Positions 12,246 through 25,100 of a DNA stretch of 64,000 nucleotides are shown here, in pieces. The notes under the pieces are model-generated. The model was not told the DNA's origin and did not search any database. It saw only the letters and a list, made by a program, of their open reading frames with translations. The DNA comes from Temnopleurus reevesii (lineage: Eukaryota; Echinodermata; Echinoidea; Temnopleuroida; Temnopleuridae). Position 1 is the stretch's first letter. Each line of letters opens with the position of its first letter. Where the stretch lies: the NCBI GenBank assembly GCA_036244855.1, contig BQKZ01000657.1:64702-128701 (forward strand), read 5' to 3'. A program made the position numbers and the translations under genes.

Positions 12246-15200
12246 TTTAAGGGCATTCTTTTACTAAGAACTTTCACAAGGAAAGCTTCGAAAATTGTAT
12301 AAGTGCTGAGAATCGTTCAAGGAAAGCATGGATATTACAGACATATAAATGGAAAAACTGAAAACGAAAGCAAGTTGGAATATAAAAATAGGGAGAAAAG
12401 AAGCATCTAAAATCCTTAGAATAAGGAAACTACAAAGAGAGAAATTAAATGTTGTTATGAAACATACCACCTGACATTTGAAACACCATACTAGTATACC
12501 AGGTACTAAAAGTGATACTCATGGGTAAATAGCACAAAATTTTCTTGTCAAATATCACTACCATCTCTCTGGAGTCCAATGATTGGGCCGTTAATTGAAG
12601 TTTGATGAATACGGCTTAAATGACATTTAATTCATTACAGTCATAAAAAGAGATGAAATTAATATGGCTCCAGTGGATTTACCTTCTGTGTACATTACTT
12701 ATCCGTATTCCCTTCGCCATGAATGAGGAAAATATAGCATCATGATTTTTCACTACATCACTCATTCTACAAAGAGACAATGTCCTTACTTTTAAAGTTG
12801 GGCAAGATAAAATTGCATGTTATGCTTAATTCTTTTCCACATTTACCAGAATAAAATCCCATTTGAAAAAACATGCATCCATTTATTCAAGAAATGTCTT
12901 CTGATAAATCTGCATGTGTGAATCAATTCAAAAGGAAAAGAAAACATACTTTGTGAAGTCAAAAATCGAATCTAGAGACAAAGCTAAAAGCATGATTTGC
13001 AATCCCTCTATATATTGATGAAAGAAATTCAAAAGAACTTGAGCAAATAAAAAGTTCATGAAATTGTCCATCAATATAGATCTTGTTTTAAACCTTAATC
13101 GTTTGGCATCAACAAAGTTAAATTTATTCATGCAACAAAACTCCATAACCCTCCAAAAAAGAGGGTTAAACATTGCGTTAAAAGGTCAACAGCCGGAAGA
13201 ATGAGAAGTAAATAGGATGAAAAGGAAAATGAAGAAATTTTCTCCACTGGTGAGCAATTAGTGAGCTAAATGAAGCTCTGTAAGGCAAAGGAAATAATTA
13301 TTTGGATGCCCTCCTATGCAATACACTTAAAACAATTCATAGGGAAAATAAGGCTTGAAAGGGGATGAAAATGCAAACAGCATTTGGAAGAATCTTTTCA
13401 GATTGTATTTCACATATCTATTAATAAATTTACTGTAATTTTTTTCTTTGGTGAAAAGCCAAATAACAAAAAAAAATCTGTCAAGCTATTATCAGAGAGT
13501 TCGTCGGTGGGAGGGCATCCAAATGATTATTTTTATTTTGCCCATAACTCCAGGAAGTAGAAAAGGCCAGAACTTCATGCTATCCTCTTTCAGATGTTAT
13601 TATGCAAATTGTTGTTTTTCTGTTCCAGTCGCAAGGAAAATGACGGATCACAAAGTAAGTAGGGCACAAAGAGCAAGCAGGGCATATACCATACAGGCAA
13701 AGCATAATGTATAGCCGATGAATGCTGAAATATCAAAACGACATCGTATCCCAAAACATATATTGGCAAACCTAGTTGCATTCATTCATGTTCATTGCTT
13801 AATTTGATTGATGCGCCAAATTACCTGCTGGCAAGTCAGTGACGTTTAACCTAATTCAAGATTATTTAATAATCAATCGGCAGGACCCAGAGTTGTTGAT
13901 CGGAGGGAGGGGGAAGATGGAGATGTATTAAAAAAGATGACAGAGAGCGCGGGGATGAGGATGGTGAGAGACAACGGGATGATTCGTGATAAATGACAAA
14001 GTACACAGAGGGAAAAGCGTGGCAGGTCAAACACAAAAGGAGACATGCTGGTGATCACGAGGGCGATGATGGCCAGGACGTGTTATGAGTTTATGCCGAG
14101 AGACGACCCAACAAACTCGGGGGACGACGGCGTGATGAAATATTGCTAGAATCACGCCCGTCTGTCATGGAGATAATGTTTGACACGATTCCAAGAGATG
14201 ATTTCACCTGCGGAATGGTGGGATTGTTGACCATGAAATATCATCTTCCCCGTCAGGGAATACAATGTTTGGTTTATTAGATTTTTTTTCTTTGAAGTGA
14301 TTACCCGCAGGATGTATTAGAGGGAAAAGAAAACAAAGAGCCTTGAAATTCATTACTTGTTATGGTCCTAAATTCAATTCTGAAGAAACCTATCTGGCCT
14401 CATGGATGAATAGATGTGCATTGCGGATGTTTCATGTAAATATAATTTCTTTACCAAGGTTTTTAATTAATTAAGCAAGCAGTGATATCAATAGTCGAGG
14501 ATGATCAGGAAGTTACTCATACTATCCTTGAGGTAAACCATGGGACAAGATTATTTATGTTTCGAGATTAACATGATGTAAAAAAAATCTTCCGACACAA
14601 GGGTCATAAAGCAATAAGAACTTGGAATCAAGACTATGATTAAATTTCTGATTGAATAAGATCTACTAAAATCAGACTTGAATAACAATAACATTCATAT
14701 TTGCTTGATTGCTGTAGATATTTACACAATTTTAAAATTTCACGCAGTCTACAATGTACAGGTAATACATCCCAGAAACCCTCAAAGTAAGTAAAGGAAA
14801 AGTAATTGTCAACCAATGTTGAATATATGTCTAATTAATTTTGAAACCACCCAGCCCTAGTTTTTCTCCAACTGATAGCAAACTCAGAGTAAGTAAATTT
14901 CCTTTGACATTGTAACATGCAAAGATTTCTCAGCTCCTCTGTGATTATACTCTTAAAATACCATAACACTTAAGAGCCAGAAAGAATTCTTTAGCAATTA
15001 TGATTAGAAACTAATGAAGCTACGTCTGAAAATGGCAACCATGTCTTCTAATAATTTAAAAGGAGTAAAATGACAATTTTTAAGGAAAAAATTGATGGAA
15101 GGATTAAACCTTCACATTCACCACAATGTTTGCACGACATGAAAGAAATTGAAAGACTGAATCTTCTTTTAGATCCCAATCAAGTTATCTAAACAACAAA

Positions 15201-15424
15201 AATGAAGATGATTTGCAAAGATTGTTTGGTAAACACAATGAGTGGATTAAGCCTGATTACATCTTCTCCTCACTGGATAATGAAAAAAAAATGATGCCCA
15301 CGATGTCTCCATCTACATATTGTACCAAAAGCAATTTGGGGGTACTTGTTACATCATAAAGGTTGTTCCTGAAAATGCATTCAATGAGGAACACTGCTTT
15401 CATTGTATTGTTGCATTCAAATTG
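12246..15424. other. No gene; GC-richer island at 13860-14260
   Basis: Mostly unremarkable AT-rich DNA. 13860-14260 stands out with GGGGGACGACGGCGTGATGA and AATCACGCCCGTCTGTCAT, and lacks stop-free frames or repeats. It could be a cis-regulatory module. Confidence 0.5.
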
Positions 15425-16715
15425 GAAAAAAAAATCAATATAATGAATTTTAAAAACTATTTGCTCATATACATGTAGCGAGTATGTTTAAAAAATGAAC
15501 AAATGTTGGTTTTACAGAAAAATCATCTTGGAATACAAACCATTTTGTGCATATCTAATTCCTAGCATAAAACTATGCAGAGTGGATACATGCGCTATAT
15601 AAATTGCATTTATTATTATTATTATATCAATATCAATCTAAAAGCACATTTATCATACATATCATCCAAGATCTGGATAGCAACATCGCTGTTTTTTCAA
15701 AAATATTGAATTTAATAATGTTTCACACAAAAAAATCCCCTTTCCTCCTAGTATCAATAAATATACATGTAGACTATGTGGTTGGTAACACAATTATGAC
15801 TGAAAATCAATCAATCAAAAACAAAATGACAGGAAACCAAAATCAATATTCTAACTGACAAGAAACAGACGAAAGTAACTCAAGGCAACCAGCTGTATAG
15901 CCATCTAACTTAAGCCAAAGACTCTTCATATACTCTTCACACTGTCTGAGGATAGAGGAAAGATACTTCTTTTAGTTGGGTATTAACTCTTTGACTACTG
16001 AATTATGTAATTTCCATATACTTTGTGCAGGGACTAACCAGTTCCAGAGGTCAAAGGGTTAATGTTTTATCAAATGAGGAGATACATTGTCAATCAACTG
16101 TGCACACTCTCTAAAAAATCATCAGAATGATAAAATAAAATGATCACATGGGCGTCTGTTCATTTTCTGCTGACTATGACTAAATTTTGATAAAAAAACC
16201 CAGATAAGTCACTTCTGGCGATCTTTTTTAATAGTAGATTTCTGGTTACGTTCTTGGATCATTCAAACTAGTCAATCTGACTGTTCTTTTTATATACATG
16301 TAGCACAATGGATACAAATTGCTTCACTCTCCTCCCTTATGTTTTTTTTTAATTTAATTTGTGAAAATGGCTATTGAGAAATGTGTGATTTGGACCAAAT
16401 CACAATAAGACCTAATGAAAAATACACAATGGAGATTCTATAATTATTGTTGGACTAAATGACTAGAATACTCATCTGTGGCTTGGTGTTCACTTATGGA
16501 GGTGCACATCTTTTCTCCCTTAATTTCTTTCTTTAATTCAATTTAATTCAATTTAATGTAACTTAATCATGATTTAGGTGCTTAGAAATGCCAGTATGAA
16601 GAGCCATATAAATGTTATAATTATCATCATTACTTCATTTTTTTTTTAGAGTGGTATGTAACGAGCTGGCGATGGAACAATTCATTGTAAAAATAAAATA
16701 AATCAAAGTGGACCA
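15425..16715. repeat. Duplicated block A (about 1.3 kb)
   Basis: Starts at ATCAATATAATGAATTTTAA and ends at AAATCAAAGTGGACCA, matching 16717-18219 in order throughout. Contains a LINE/SINE-type tail (TGCGCTATATAAATTGCATT). The single N at 16716 separates A from B. Confidence 0.9.
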
Positions 16716-16716
16716 N
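16716..16716. other. Single-N assembly join between duplicates
   Basis: One N exactly between block A and block B. Similar single Ns occur at 5391, 9007, 20105 and 55647. Confidence 0.9.
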
Positions 16717-16892
16717 AAAAAAATCAATATAATGAATTTTAAAAACTATTTGCTCAGATGTAGCGAGTATGTTTAAAAAATGAACAAATGTTGGTTTTAC
16801 AGAAAAATCAGCTTGGAATACAAACCAATTTGTGGATGTCTAATTTCTGGCATGTAGAGTGGATATGTGCCCTATATAAATTGCATCTAATA

Positions 16893-16990
16893 TTAGTGTC
16901 ATTATTAATATCATTATTATTATCATTATAATCATTATCATTATCATTATCATTATCACTATTATTATTGTCATTATTATCATTATACCA
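16893..16990. repeat. (ATT/ATC)n microsatellite
   Basis: Mixed ATT and ATC units follow a retroposon-type tail (CCCTATATAAATTGCATC). Expanded relative to the equivalent place (15610-15630) in block A. Confidence 0.9.
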
Positions 16991-17425
16991 GGATTAATCT
17001 AAAAGCACAGTACATGCCATTCAAGATCAGGATAGTAACATGACTCCTGTTACAAAATATTGAATTGAATAATGTTACCCAAAAAAATCCTTTTTCCTCC
17101 TAATATCAATACATATACATGTAGTTGGTAACAAAATTATGACTGAAAATCAATCAATCAAAAATAAAAATGAGAGGAAACAAAAATCAATATTCTAACT
17201 GACAAGAAACAGACAAAAGTAACTCAAGGCTACCAGCTGTACAGCCATCCCAACAACGGCAAGACTCTCCACATTCTCCTCACACTGTTTGAGGAAAGAG
17301 GCAAGATGCTTCTTTTTGATCCGGAATTAACCCCTTAACTACTGAGTTCTGTAATTGTCATAAACTTTGTGCTCCAATGCTCAACAGGTTAATGTTAAAA
17401 GAATTTAGGTGAGAGACATCAATCT

Positions 17426-17519
17426 GGGGGCCGTTGTCATGAAGCTTGTCTCTAGCAACAAGCAGATATGAGTCAGTGCTGACAAATTGTCGCTGGTGAC
17501 AAGTTTCATGAAACACCCT
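17426..17519. mobile_element. Hairpin MITE, GTTTCAT family
   Basis: GGGGGCCGTTGTCATGAAGC at the left and GTTTCATGAAACACCCTC at the right form imperfect inverted ends, with CTTGTC/GACAAG inside. About 94 bp. Absent from the paralogous position (near 16065) in the neighbouring duplicate. Confidence 0.65.
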
Positions 17520-19327
17520 CTGGGTATGCAAACTCTTTTAATAAAATTTTTAAAATACTGATCAGGATGACAAATTGCGATGATTACATGGGCATATGCT
17601 CATTTTCTACTAACTATGACTAAACTTTTGTCAAAATAACCACATAACAAGCTTCTTCTGACGATCTTTTGGCAGCTTTCTGGTTACTTCCGGGGATCAT
17701 TTAAATTAATCAATCTGACTAGACTTTTATCACAACAGATACAAATTGCTTCACTCACCCTCCCTTACATTTTTGTTTAACCCATCGGCAATCCTCAAAC
17801 CAAATAGCCCTTAGAAAAGTTTATAGGAATAAAAGAATTAAGTAGTCAATGGGCTAATTTGTAAAAATGGCAAAAGAGAAATAAAAGATTTGGACCAAAT
17901 CACAATGAGACCACGTGAAAAAAATACATGATAATGCATAATTACCATTGGACTAAATGACTAGAATACTCATCAATGCGTTGGCCTTCACTTTTATGGA
18001 GGTGCATATCTTTTCTCCCTTAATTTCTTTCTTTAATTCAATTTAATTCAATTTATTGTAACTTAATCATGATTTAGGTGCTTAGAAATGCCAGTATGAA
18101 CAGCCATATAAATGTTATAATTATTATCATCATTACTTCATTTTTTTGTGAGAGTGGTATGTAACGAGCTGGCGATGGAACAATTCATTGTAAAAATAAA
18201 ATAAATCAAAGTGGACCAACGAAAAAACGCTTCAATCTTCGATCCCAGTGGCGTAGCTGTTGGGTCAACTTGAATTCTAGCCATCTGCTTCAGTCATTCT
18301 TTGATTACATGCTTTCCTAAATATTTATCCCACGTGTCACTCTTTATTTGTGTTAATCAACTTACTCTGACACAACAATGAATGGCTTTGATTAGAGAAA
18401 AACAAACAAGGACCAAAACATTCATATGGTGTGCGCTTAAAAATAGAATGAGATTTCACGGTATCAGGTTTACACATGGATGAAGTAAATGTTTAAGGTA
18501 TCATATTTTAAGATTGTAATAACTGTTTGGAAATAATGGGAACTTAAAACAAATGAAATATGACAAGTGGTATATTGAATGAAATGACATTTTGGCAAGA
18601 ATGAAAAATACTTTCCCCTAAACATTAGTCATTTCTTAGAGAATGTTTCATTCATAAATCATTGCCTGTCTTTTTTAATCTAGTACGCACAAGACCTTTG
18701 TCACTGTACAAGTAAGGCAGAGCTTTGACGTATTTAAATCAACTGAAATATAAAGATTCATACAATGTGGAAAACTAAAAAAAGGAAATTGTTTTTCCTT
18801 CATAAAAGTATATTTCTGGTAATCTACAAAGAATAGTGAGTGAAAAAAATTTGCTCTAGAAAGAGTAAATTCTTAAAAAGATTTAAATTTCAGTGAATGC
18901 TTACATATGTTGCTATTAAAAAAGTGAAAATGTAACAATTTACTAAAATTTCACTCTTTTGAAAAAAATTACAAGCTATAACTTGGAAAATTTAACTGAT
19001 CTTTTTTTAAGAGTCCTTGCTACAGAAACATACAGGAAAACTTTATTCCTCGCAGAGAATCCCAATGAGCCGACCCGTTAATTGAAAGAGCGGAACTGGA
19101 TCTGTAATACATCAAAATAATGAATTGGAGCAGAATGAACAATGCTTTAAGATTCCCCTCAAAGGTGATTTAAAGCTCTCATATGATGTTCAAAAGTGTG
19201 AAGGAAACTTCTTGGCTTTTTATGCTTCATGTAGAATCAAAGGTACAGTGTAACATACATGTATATCGCATTAATGACTGTAAAGTTATCATCAAAATAT
19301 CGCATCAAAAGAGTATTACAATTTGTC

Positions 19328-20104
19328 CATTTCCCATAATTTCTCATACTCCTCAATTAGTTTGAAACTATATATATTTCAAATTTTGTGCTATTTCATT
19401 AGTTTGTGCAATATTCCAATACACATTTCCAAAATGGGAGGCATCTTGGTGTATTGATTCTAACTCTCTTCTTTCAACCCGAGGGTCATAAGCTTGAATC
19501 CCACCCATGACGTTAATTTCTTTAAGCAAGAAATTTATCCACATTGTGCTGCACTCAACCCAGGTGAGATGAATGGGTTCTAGTGGGAAGAAATGCCTTG
19601 AAAGTGGTGAGCACCAAATGGTAGCCTTACTATACATGTAGCTGGGTAACAATGCACAGAGCACTCACAGGCATTTCATATTAAGTGTTAAATATAAATG
19701 TGTATTATTAAAATCTAGAAAATGAAATATGTAACTGTAGATTATTAAAGAAATGTTATCATTAACAAGAGGGACTGCTAAATATGTTACACTCAAACTC
19801 ATTTTTTTAAACAAATTGACTGTTGACAAATTATGTGATCTATGATTTCTATTGGTAGAATATGATTAAGCTCAAATTATTGCAGTCTTTTCCTCTAGAC
19901 ACAGTAATTGTTATTAGAAATTAGATAAACTAGCTGGAATAAGGTCTATGTGTGTAGACAAAGGTTTGCCTGCCTGTCAACCAGGGTTCTTCATACCCTG
20001 AGCAAATCTGAAGCTCTGCTTCACCTATCCTATTTCGCTCATCTGCCAGTTTGATTGCAATTGTGCCTTTCCAATTTGTATTGTTTGGCCTAGATTTGGG
20101 AGAA
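19328..20104. repeat. Duplicated SINE-bearing block, copy A
   Basis: Matches 20732-21520 from the TTTCCCATAATTTCT start through the SINE to AGATAAACTAGCTGGAATAA and a ~150-bp nearly identical 3' part ending GATTTGGGAGAA. A single N follows at 20105. Confidence 0.88.
19435..19680 (+). mobile_element. tRNA-headed SINE inside duplicated block (copy A)
   Basis: Head GGGAGGCATCTTGGTGTATT, body CACATTGTGCTGCACTCAAC. Its counterpart at 20839 is in the equivalent place of the second block, so the insertion predates that duplication or haplotype split. Confidence 0.83.
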
Positions 20105-20105
20105 N

Positions 20106-20200
20106 GATGGTGATGTCAGATTTGCAATATTTCATCGATTTTGTAGAGATTCATAAGATGTACGAATTAATATGATGCGCGAATTAATGTGACAGCACCA
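20106..20200. mobile_element. Right end of the GTCACATTAATTCG element
   Basis: 95 bases that read the same as 45085-45179, starting at the base after the single N at 20105. The near-identity implies recent activity or very recent copying of this family. Confidence 0.82.
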
Positions 20201-20731
20201 CATATTTGAATCCAAATTATTCCACACAATGACTGTTACACTTTTTCAGTCTCTGAAATTCAATCTCGTGTCCTTTTTCAGCGAGGTAATCCCTGAAAAC
20301 TTTAACAGATCCTTTTGTCGCCTGTTTAGTTCTATTTGAGTCCTTATCTTGATATCGATTGATATTGCTGGTCGTTTAAGTCCGCGAATCAGTTCAATTT
20401 CGGCCCTGCCATGTTTGTTTACGATGACGTGCGTGAGAAAATTCACAAATTTTATCGATAATATCGATACCTATCGATATCGAAATCTATTTTGGGTACA
20501 GAAAATTCCCGGATGGAGCGATATAAAAGCCAAAAGCCGCCCTTCGAGAATGCGTGTAATTCCTATGGGATTTTTTCGGGGAGGGATCTATGGCCAATAT
20601 ATCCCTCGATCGTTTCTCCTATCGATAATGTGTGAAATTGCGGTCGCTATGATTTTGTAAAAGCCCAGTGGAGACGCCTTATAAGGGTAATAATCACTAA
20701 AAATACCTGGAGCATGACAATTTACCTATAT
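20201..20731. other. CpG-rich stretch with clustered ATCGAT words
   Basis: Richer in CpG than its surroundings (CGTTTAAGTCCGCGAATC, TTTCGGGGAGGG). Repeated ATCGAT/TATCGATA lie around 20353-20360, 20453-20482 and 20620. The open frame 20349-20660 has no recognisable family. Could be a regulatory island or a transposon end. Confidence 0.4.
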
Positions 20732-21520
20732 TTCCCACAATTTCTTGAAATCATACTCCTCATTAGATGTGAAACTATCTTCCAAATTTTGAGCAAATTT
20801 CATCAGTGTGTGTAATATTCCAATGGATATTTCCAAAGGGGAGGCAACGTGGTTTAGTGGTTCTGACTCTACCCGTTCAACCAGAGGGTTGTAGGTTCCA
20901 ATCCCACCCATGACATCCATCTCCTTCTGCAAGAAATTTATCAACATTGTGCTGCACTCAACCCAGGTGAGATGAATGGGTTCCAGTGGGAAGAAATCCC
21001 TTGAAACCAGTGAGCACCAAATGGCAGCCTTGCTATAGCAGGGTAATAATTCACATATTGCTTAGAAACACTCTGCATTAAGTACTATAATTGTTTTGTA
21101 TTAATAATGCAAATCTAGAAAAGAAAATATGTAATCGTCGATGATAAAAGAAATGTTATTATTGCCAATACAAAAGGAGCTGCTTAATATGATGTTAGAG
21201 TCAAACTAAAATTTTCAAAACGAATTGACTATTTAGAAATGGTATAATTTGTTTTACATTGTAAAATATCATTTGACTATGCGTATTAATAGTTCTCTCC
21301 TCTAGACACAGTTGTTCTTATTGGAAATAGGTGGCATTAGATAAACTAGCTGGAATAAGGTCTATGTGTGTAGACAAAGGTTTGCCTGCCTGTCAACCAG
21401 GGTTCTTTTTACCCTAAGCAAATCTGAAGCTCTGCTTCACCTATCCTATTTCGCTCATCTGCCAGTTTGATTGCAATTGTGCCTTTCCAATTTGTATTGT
21501 TTGGCCTAGATTTGGGAGAA
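20732..21520. repeat. Duplicated SINE-bearing block, copy B
   Basis: Second copy of 19328-20104. The final ~170 bases (from AGATAAACTAGCTGGAATAA) are nearly identical while the earlier part is more diverged. The two blocks are separated by a transposon end and a CpG-rich stretch. Confidence 0.88.
20839..21075 (+). mobile_element. tRNA-headed SINE inside duplicated block (copy B)
   Basis: Counterpart of the SINE at 19435: GGGAGGCAACGTGGTTTAGT head, the same body and the same flanking sequence on both sides. Confidence 0.83.
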
Positions 21521-21977
21521 AGAAAGGAGCAAATGTCACACTTCTTGGTCAACATATCATTCTATTTATATCTACCCCTCCCCATCTAAGTAAAACACAT
21601 AAAATGTCAATTTTCCAGCTTTAAATAAAAACTACAAAAATATGAATTATTTCGATACACTAGCACTTAAAAAGGAGAACCATAGCGCTATACAGTTTAA
21701 CAGTTAGAAGAAGGAAGAAAACAATTAGATTAATTGGTGCAAAATTAAGTCTTAAGATTTCTTCTGAATGTGGCAGAGTGTGGAATTAACCAGATGACAA
21801 GAGGAATACGGTTCCAGAATGAAATTCATATGCAGCATCTTTGGTACAAAACAGGTTTATGTAGGTCCTTTCATATCTTTATTTATCATTTTTATAATCA
21901 ATATTGACACTCAACTGGTTTACGAAATATAAAATGTGAAAATATAGGTAAAATGACTTTAAACAATAAGTAGACTA

Positions 21978-22132
21978 AGGGGATGTTGCTCAAAAGTTGT
22001 AGTTGATCGGAACGCACCAATCAAAATCATTGTTTCATGCGCGTTTTATCAGCATATGGCGCGCGAATGAAAATGCACGTTACAATGTGAAAAGTTGCAG
22101 TTGATTTGCAGTTGATTCTGAGCAACACCCAC
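21978..22132. mobile_element. MITE, GTTGCTCAAAA family, copy 2
   Basis: Same order of blocks as 204-378: GTTGCTCAAAAGTTGTAGTT, CCAATCAAAATCATTGTTTC, CGAATGAAAATGCACG, GCAGTTGATTCTGAGCAAC. About 150 bp. Confidence 0.78.
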
Positions 22133-25100
22133 ATAGAATAGTACAACACACCCCTGTTAATAGGAACAAAGTGCAAAATGAAGAACAGGTGTTAATGCAG
22201 CAAAGCCCCTGTGTAATTTCAGTAATTTTGGTATTTTTGTATGATGGTTATCTATCCTCTTTATGTGGTCAAAAAATATTTGGACCAGTGTCACCTGCAT
22301 TGTCTCATATATTTCCATTTTTTATTTTCGGAGCTTTTATTTGTTCAGTTATAAACTTGCCAGTTAATACGGCTCAATATCACCACATCTCATTCCGTCC
22401 AAACAAAACGAGAATAGAATTTCCCAACTTGCCTCGAAGACTTCATCCGTAAGAAATATCTTCACTTTCAACCAGGCTAATCTGAAAATAGGATTGATCT
22501 AATATCCCCTTCTCACACAGACCCTCCCTATTCCCTAATTACATAGATATTATGAGAAAAAGTGCAAAAGATTTTGCCAGACAACATCACGACCTCCTTC
22601 CGTAATCCGACCCCAAACACGGCGAAGAGCATAATCTTGGAACCGAAGATGAAGTTAGACAAAAGAGATGTTGGGAGATGGAGGTGGGATGGAGGCGTTA
22701 CATCACGTTTGATGAGAAGATAAAATCCCTGTGTAAAGCAACGCGACACCGTGGTGTAGGAAACAAAACCAAGGCCCAATCTCAATTTGGGAGGAAGGCA
22801 AACACGCCATGACAATTTTAAAAAGGGATGAAAATGGAACGCATCACGAGGAACAATATCTGGCTGGGGTGGGATAAGGATTGAGGATCTTTAGGAGACC
22901 ATGTCAGCTCCAAACAACTAGGTTACTATAACGAGGTGTCTGAGAAGTTATTGATGCTCCATTTCCATCAACCTCCAAAATTTATCCCGGAATACATGTC
23001 AGGCCTTAAATTTCAACATTCTAAGGGCAATGCCACTTTTCCAGAGATGCCACCTGTTCATGAATTGCACAAGTTCAAAATCAAAATGTGAATAAGATAT
23101 AACCCAGCATCTAAAAGGTTGTGAGAGAAAAAATAAACACAAAAAACATTATCTAAGCCTTTCCCTTGTTTAAGTTGTAATGAAAACTTTGCATTTGTAT
23201 GAAAATACACCTCGTGCATATTCCGAAAAAGAGCATCTATTGCCTTTATCCCAACATTGATAAACACTGGCGACCAGTGCGTGTTCGAGATGTGTTGTGA
23301 AACAATTTCACATGCATACATGGGTATGAACCTATACAGGTCCAGACCAGGGCAGGTTTTACAGCGTACGTACACAACTACCTTCTGTGTAACAGGATGC
23401 TGCTCAAAAGTTGCAGTTGATCGGCAAGTGCCAATCAAAACCATTGTTTCATACGCATCTTGTAAAAAATGCAACTGCAAGAAATACGGCTCTCAAGGAG
23501 CAGGAAATTATGAGGGGCTTTGTCCGATCCTGCAACTTCTTCAACTCTAATATGTGTCGTGACAAGATGATTTGTTTAATCACGATGCATGACTATCTAT
23601 GATGCTAAAATTAATCTCAAAGCAATAGCTGCAAGCAAAACCATCACAGCAGATTTAAAATCTTTTTAAGAATGAAATTTGTAATGATGGAGAGCATTAG
23701 TCTTGTGAAAATTGGGTGATTGCACTATTAAAAAAAAGTATCAAGAGTATAACTACGTGTATTAACAAGCTATTCTGAATAGATACAGAGGTGTTGCAAA
23801 AATGCTACAGAGGAGTTGGAAAAACGTTAAAATCAATTGCAAATTAACTGTAAAGATAAGATGAAACAGGTTCTGATTGGTTGAATAGTGTGTTCTTTTC
23901 AGGTGAAGCAAATCAATTTGTAATACCTATCACCACATACAATAGGATATATCACTGGATATCTCATATATACCATCGATATCGATCTGTTGGCACTGGG
24001 GGAAGTTACGTCCGCAAATGCACATTTGACGTCTTTCATTTACCGATAATTGCCAATTTACCATGATCTTTCAACATCATCAGATATACTTTGTGCAGCA
24101 TCAAAGAAACACCTCATGGTGTAAGATTGATAATATCAGAAAATAGAACAAAATGTAAAACAAACATGATTTTTCTGTAATCCAAAAAGCATGAACTTAT
24201 ATCTATGCACAAATATCTGCAACTGGAGATGGGCAACCCAGCTCAGATGATTTTTTATGGGTGAAATCTGAATAGCACCATCCATATCTTAATCTGCACT
24301 TATATAGAGAATTACAACTCAATTGAGTAATTTCGCAATTTCAAGACAAGTACAATTACAGTATGCAATGACACATGGTGTCTCATTTTGCCAACTCAAA
24401 CCATGTCAGTTCCGAGCAAAAAACGGGGCATCACAATGACACTCCTGTAAGAATGAACATTTTTCTCATAATCCAATTCAACCATGGAGCAAATGATGAT
24501 AATGAAATTTCTTTAATCATTTTTTAATCACTGAGCACTTATCTGGAGCAGTGCGTTCAATGATCTCCAACCATCTAATTGTAAGCCCATTAACCTTGTT
24601 TTAAGTGGGCATGTGACGTTGGTTGAAGCTAGCCCACAAAACATGGTCCTGAATAATTTTAGACAGAGCTGATCTACAACAATTTCATGCAATTAATAAA
24701 TGAGCAACTAGGCGACACTCGTTCTCCAGCACATCTGTCTGACCATGAAGTATTAATCTTGGGGAAAATCAATCACCGCGTATCAACAAGGCTTCAAAAT
24801 CACTACAGTTTTCTTGGATTGATTAAAGGCTGTCTCGAACCGAACAGTAGAGGGTGCTAGAGTATCAGGCTAAGAAATTGAGTGATACACAAACATTTAA
24901 AAAAATGCATGAAGTTTAAAAGTTAAACTGAACATTGATTGTGATGAGATATTATGTATTAGAACAAAGGCTGTGAATTAGTAGGTCTAGGGTTCAAACT
25001 TTTCCTCAAACATATCCTTCAACAAGGAATTACAGAGCGGATCACATTAAAACCAATTCTTTTCCTTGAATTACTTTGATGTGAGTAATCAGTTAGGTTC

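Larger units (their letters stand above)
16717..18219. repeat. Duplicated block B (about 1.5 kb)
   Basis: Second copy of 15425-16715. Differs by scattered substitutions, microsatellite length (ATT/ATC at 16893-16990), a MITE insertion (17426-17519) and other indels. Confidence 0.9.

Noticed and set aside
15600..16990. Spaced short repeats that could suggest a CRISPR-like array.
   Set aside because: They are ATT/ATC microsatellites and a two-copy duplication in a eukaryotic setting; no regular repeat-spacer structure.
20349..20660. 103-residue open frame in the ATCGAT-rich stretch.
   Set aside because: No recognisable domain, and the composition follows the repeated ATCGAT words. Kept only as an unexplained region.
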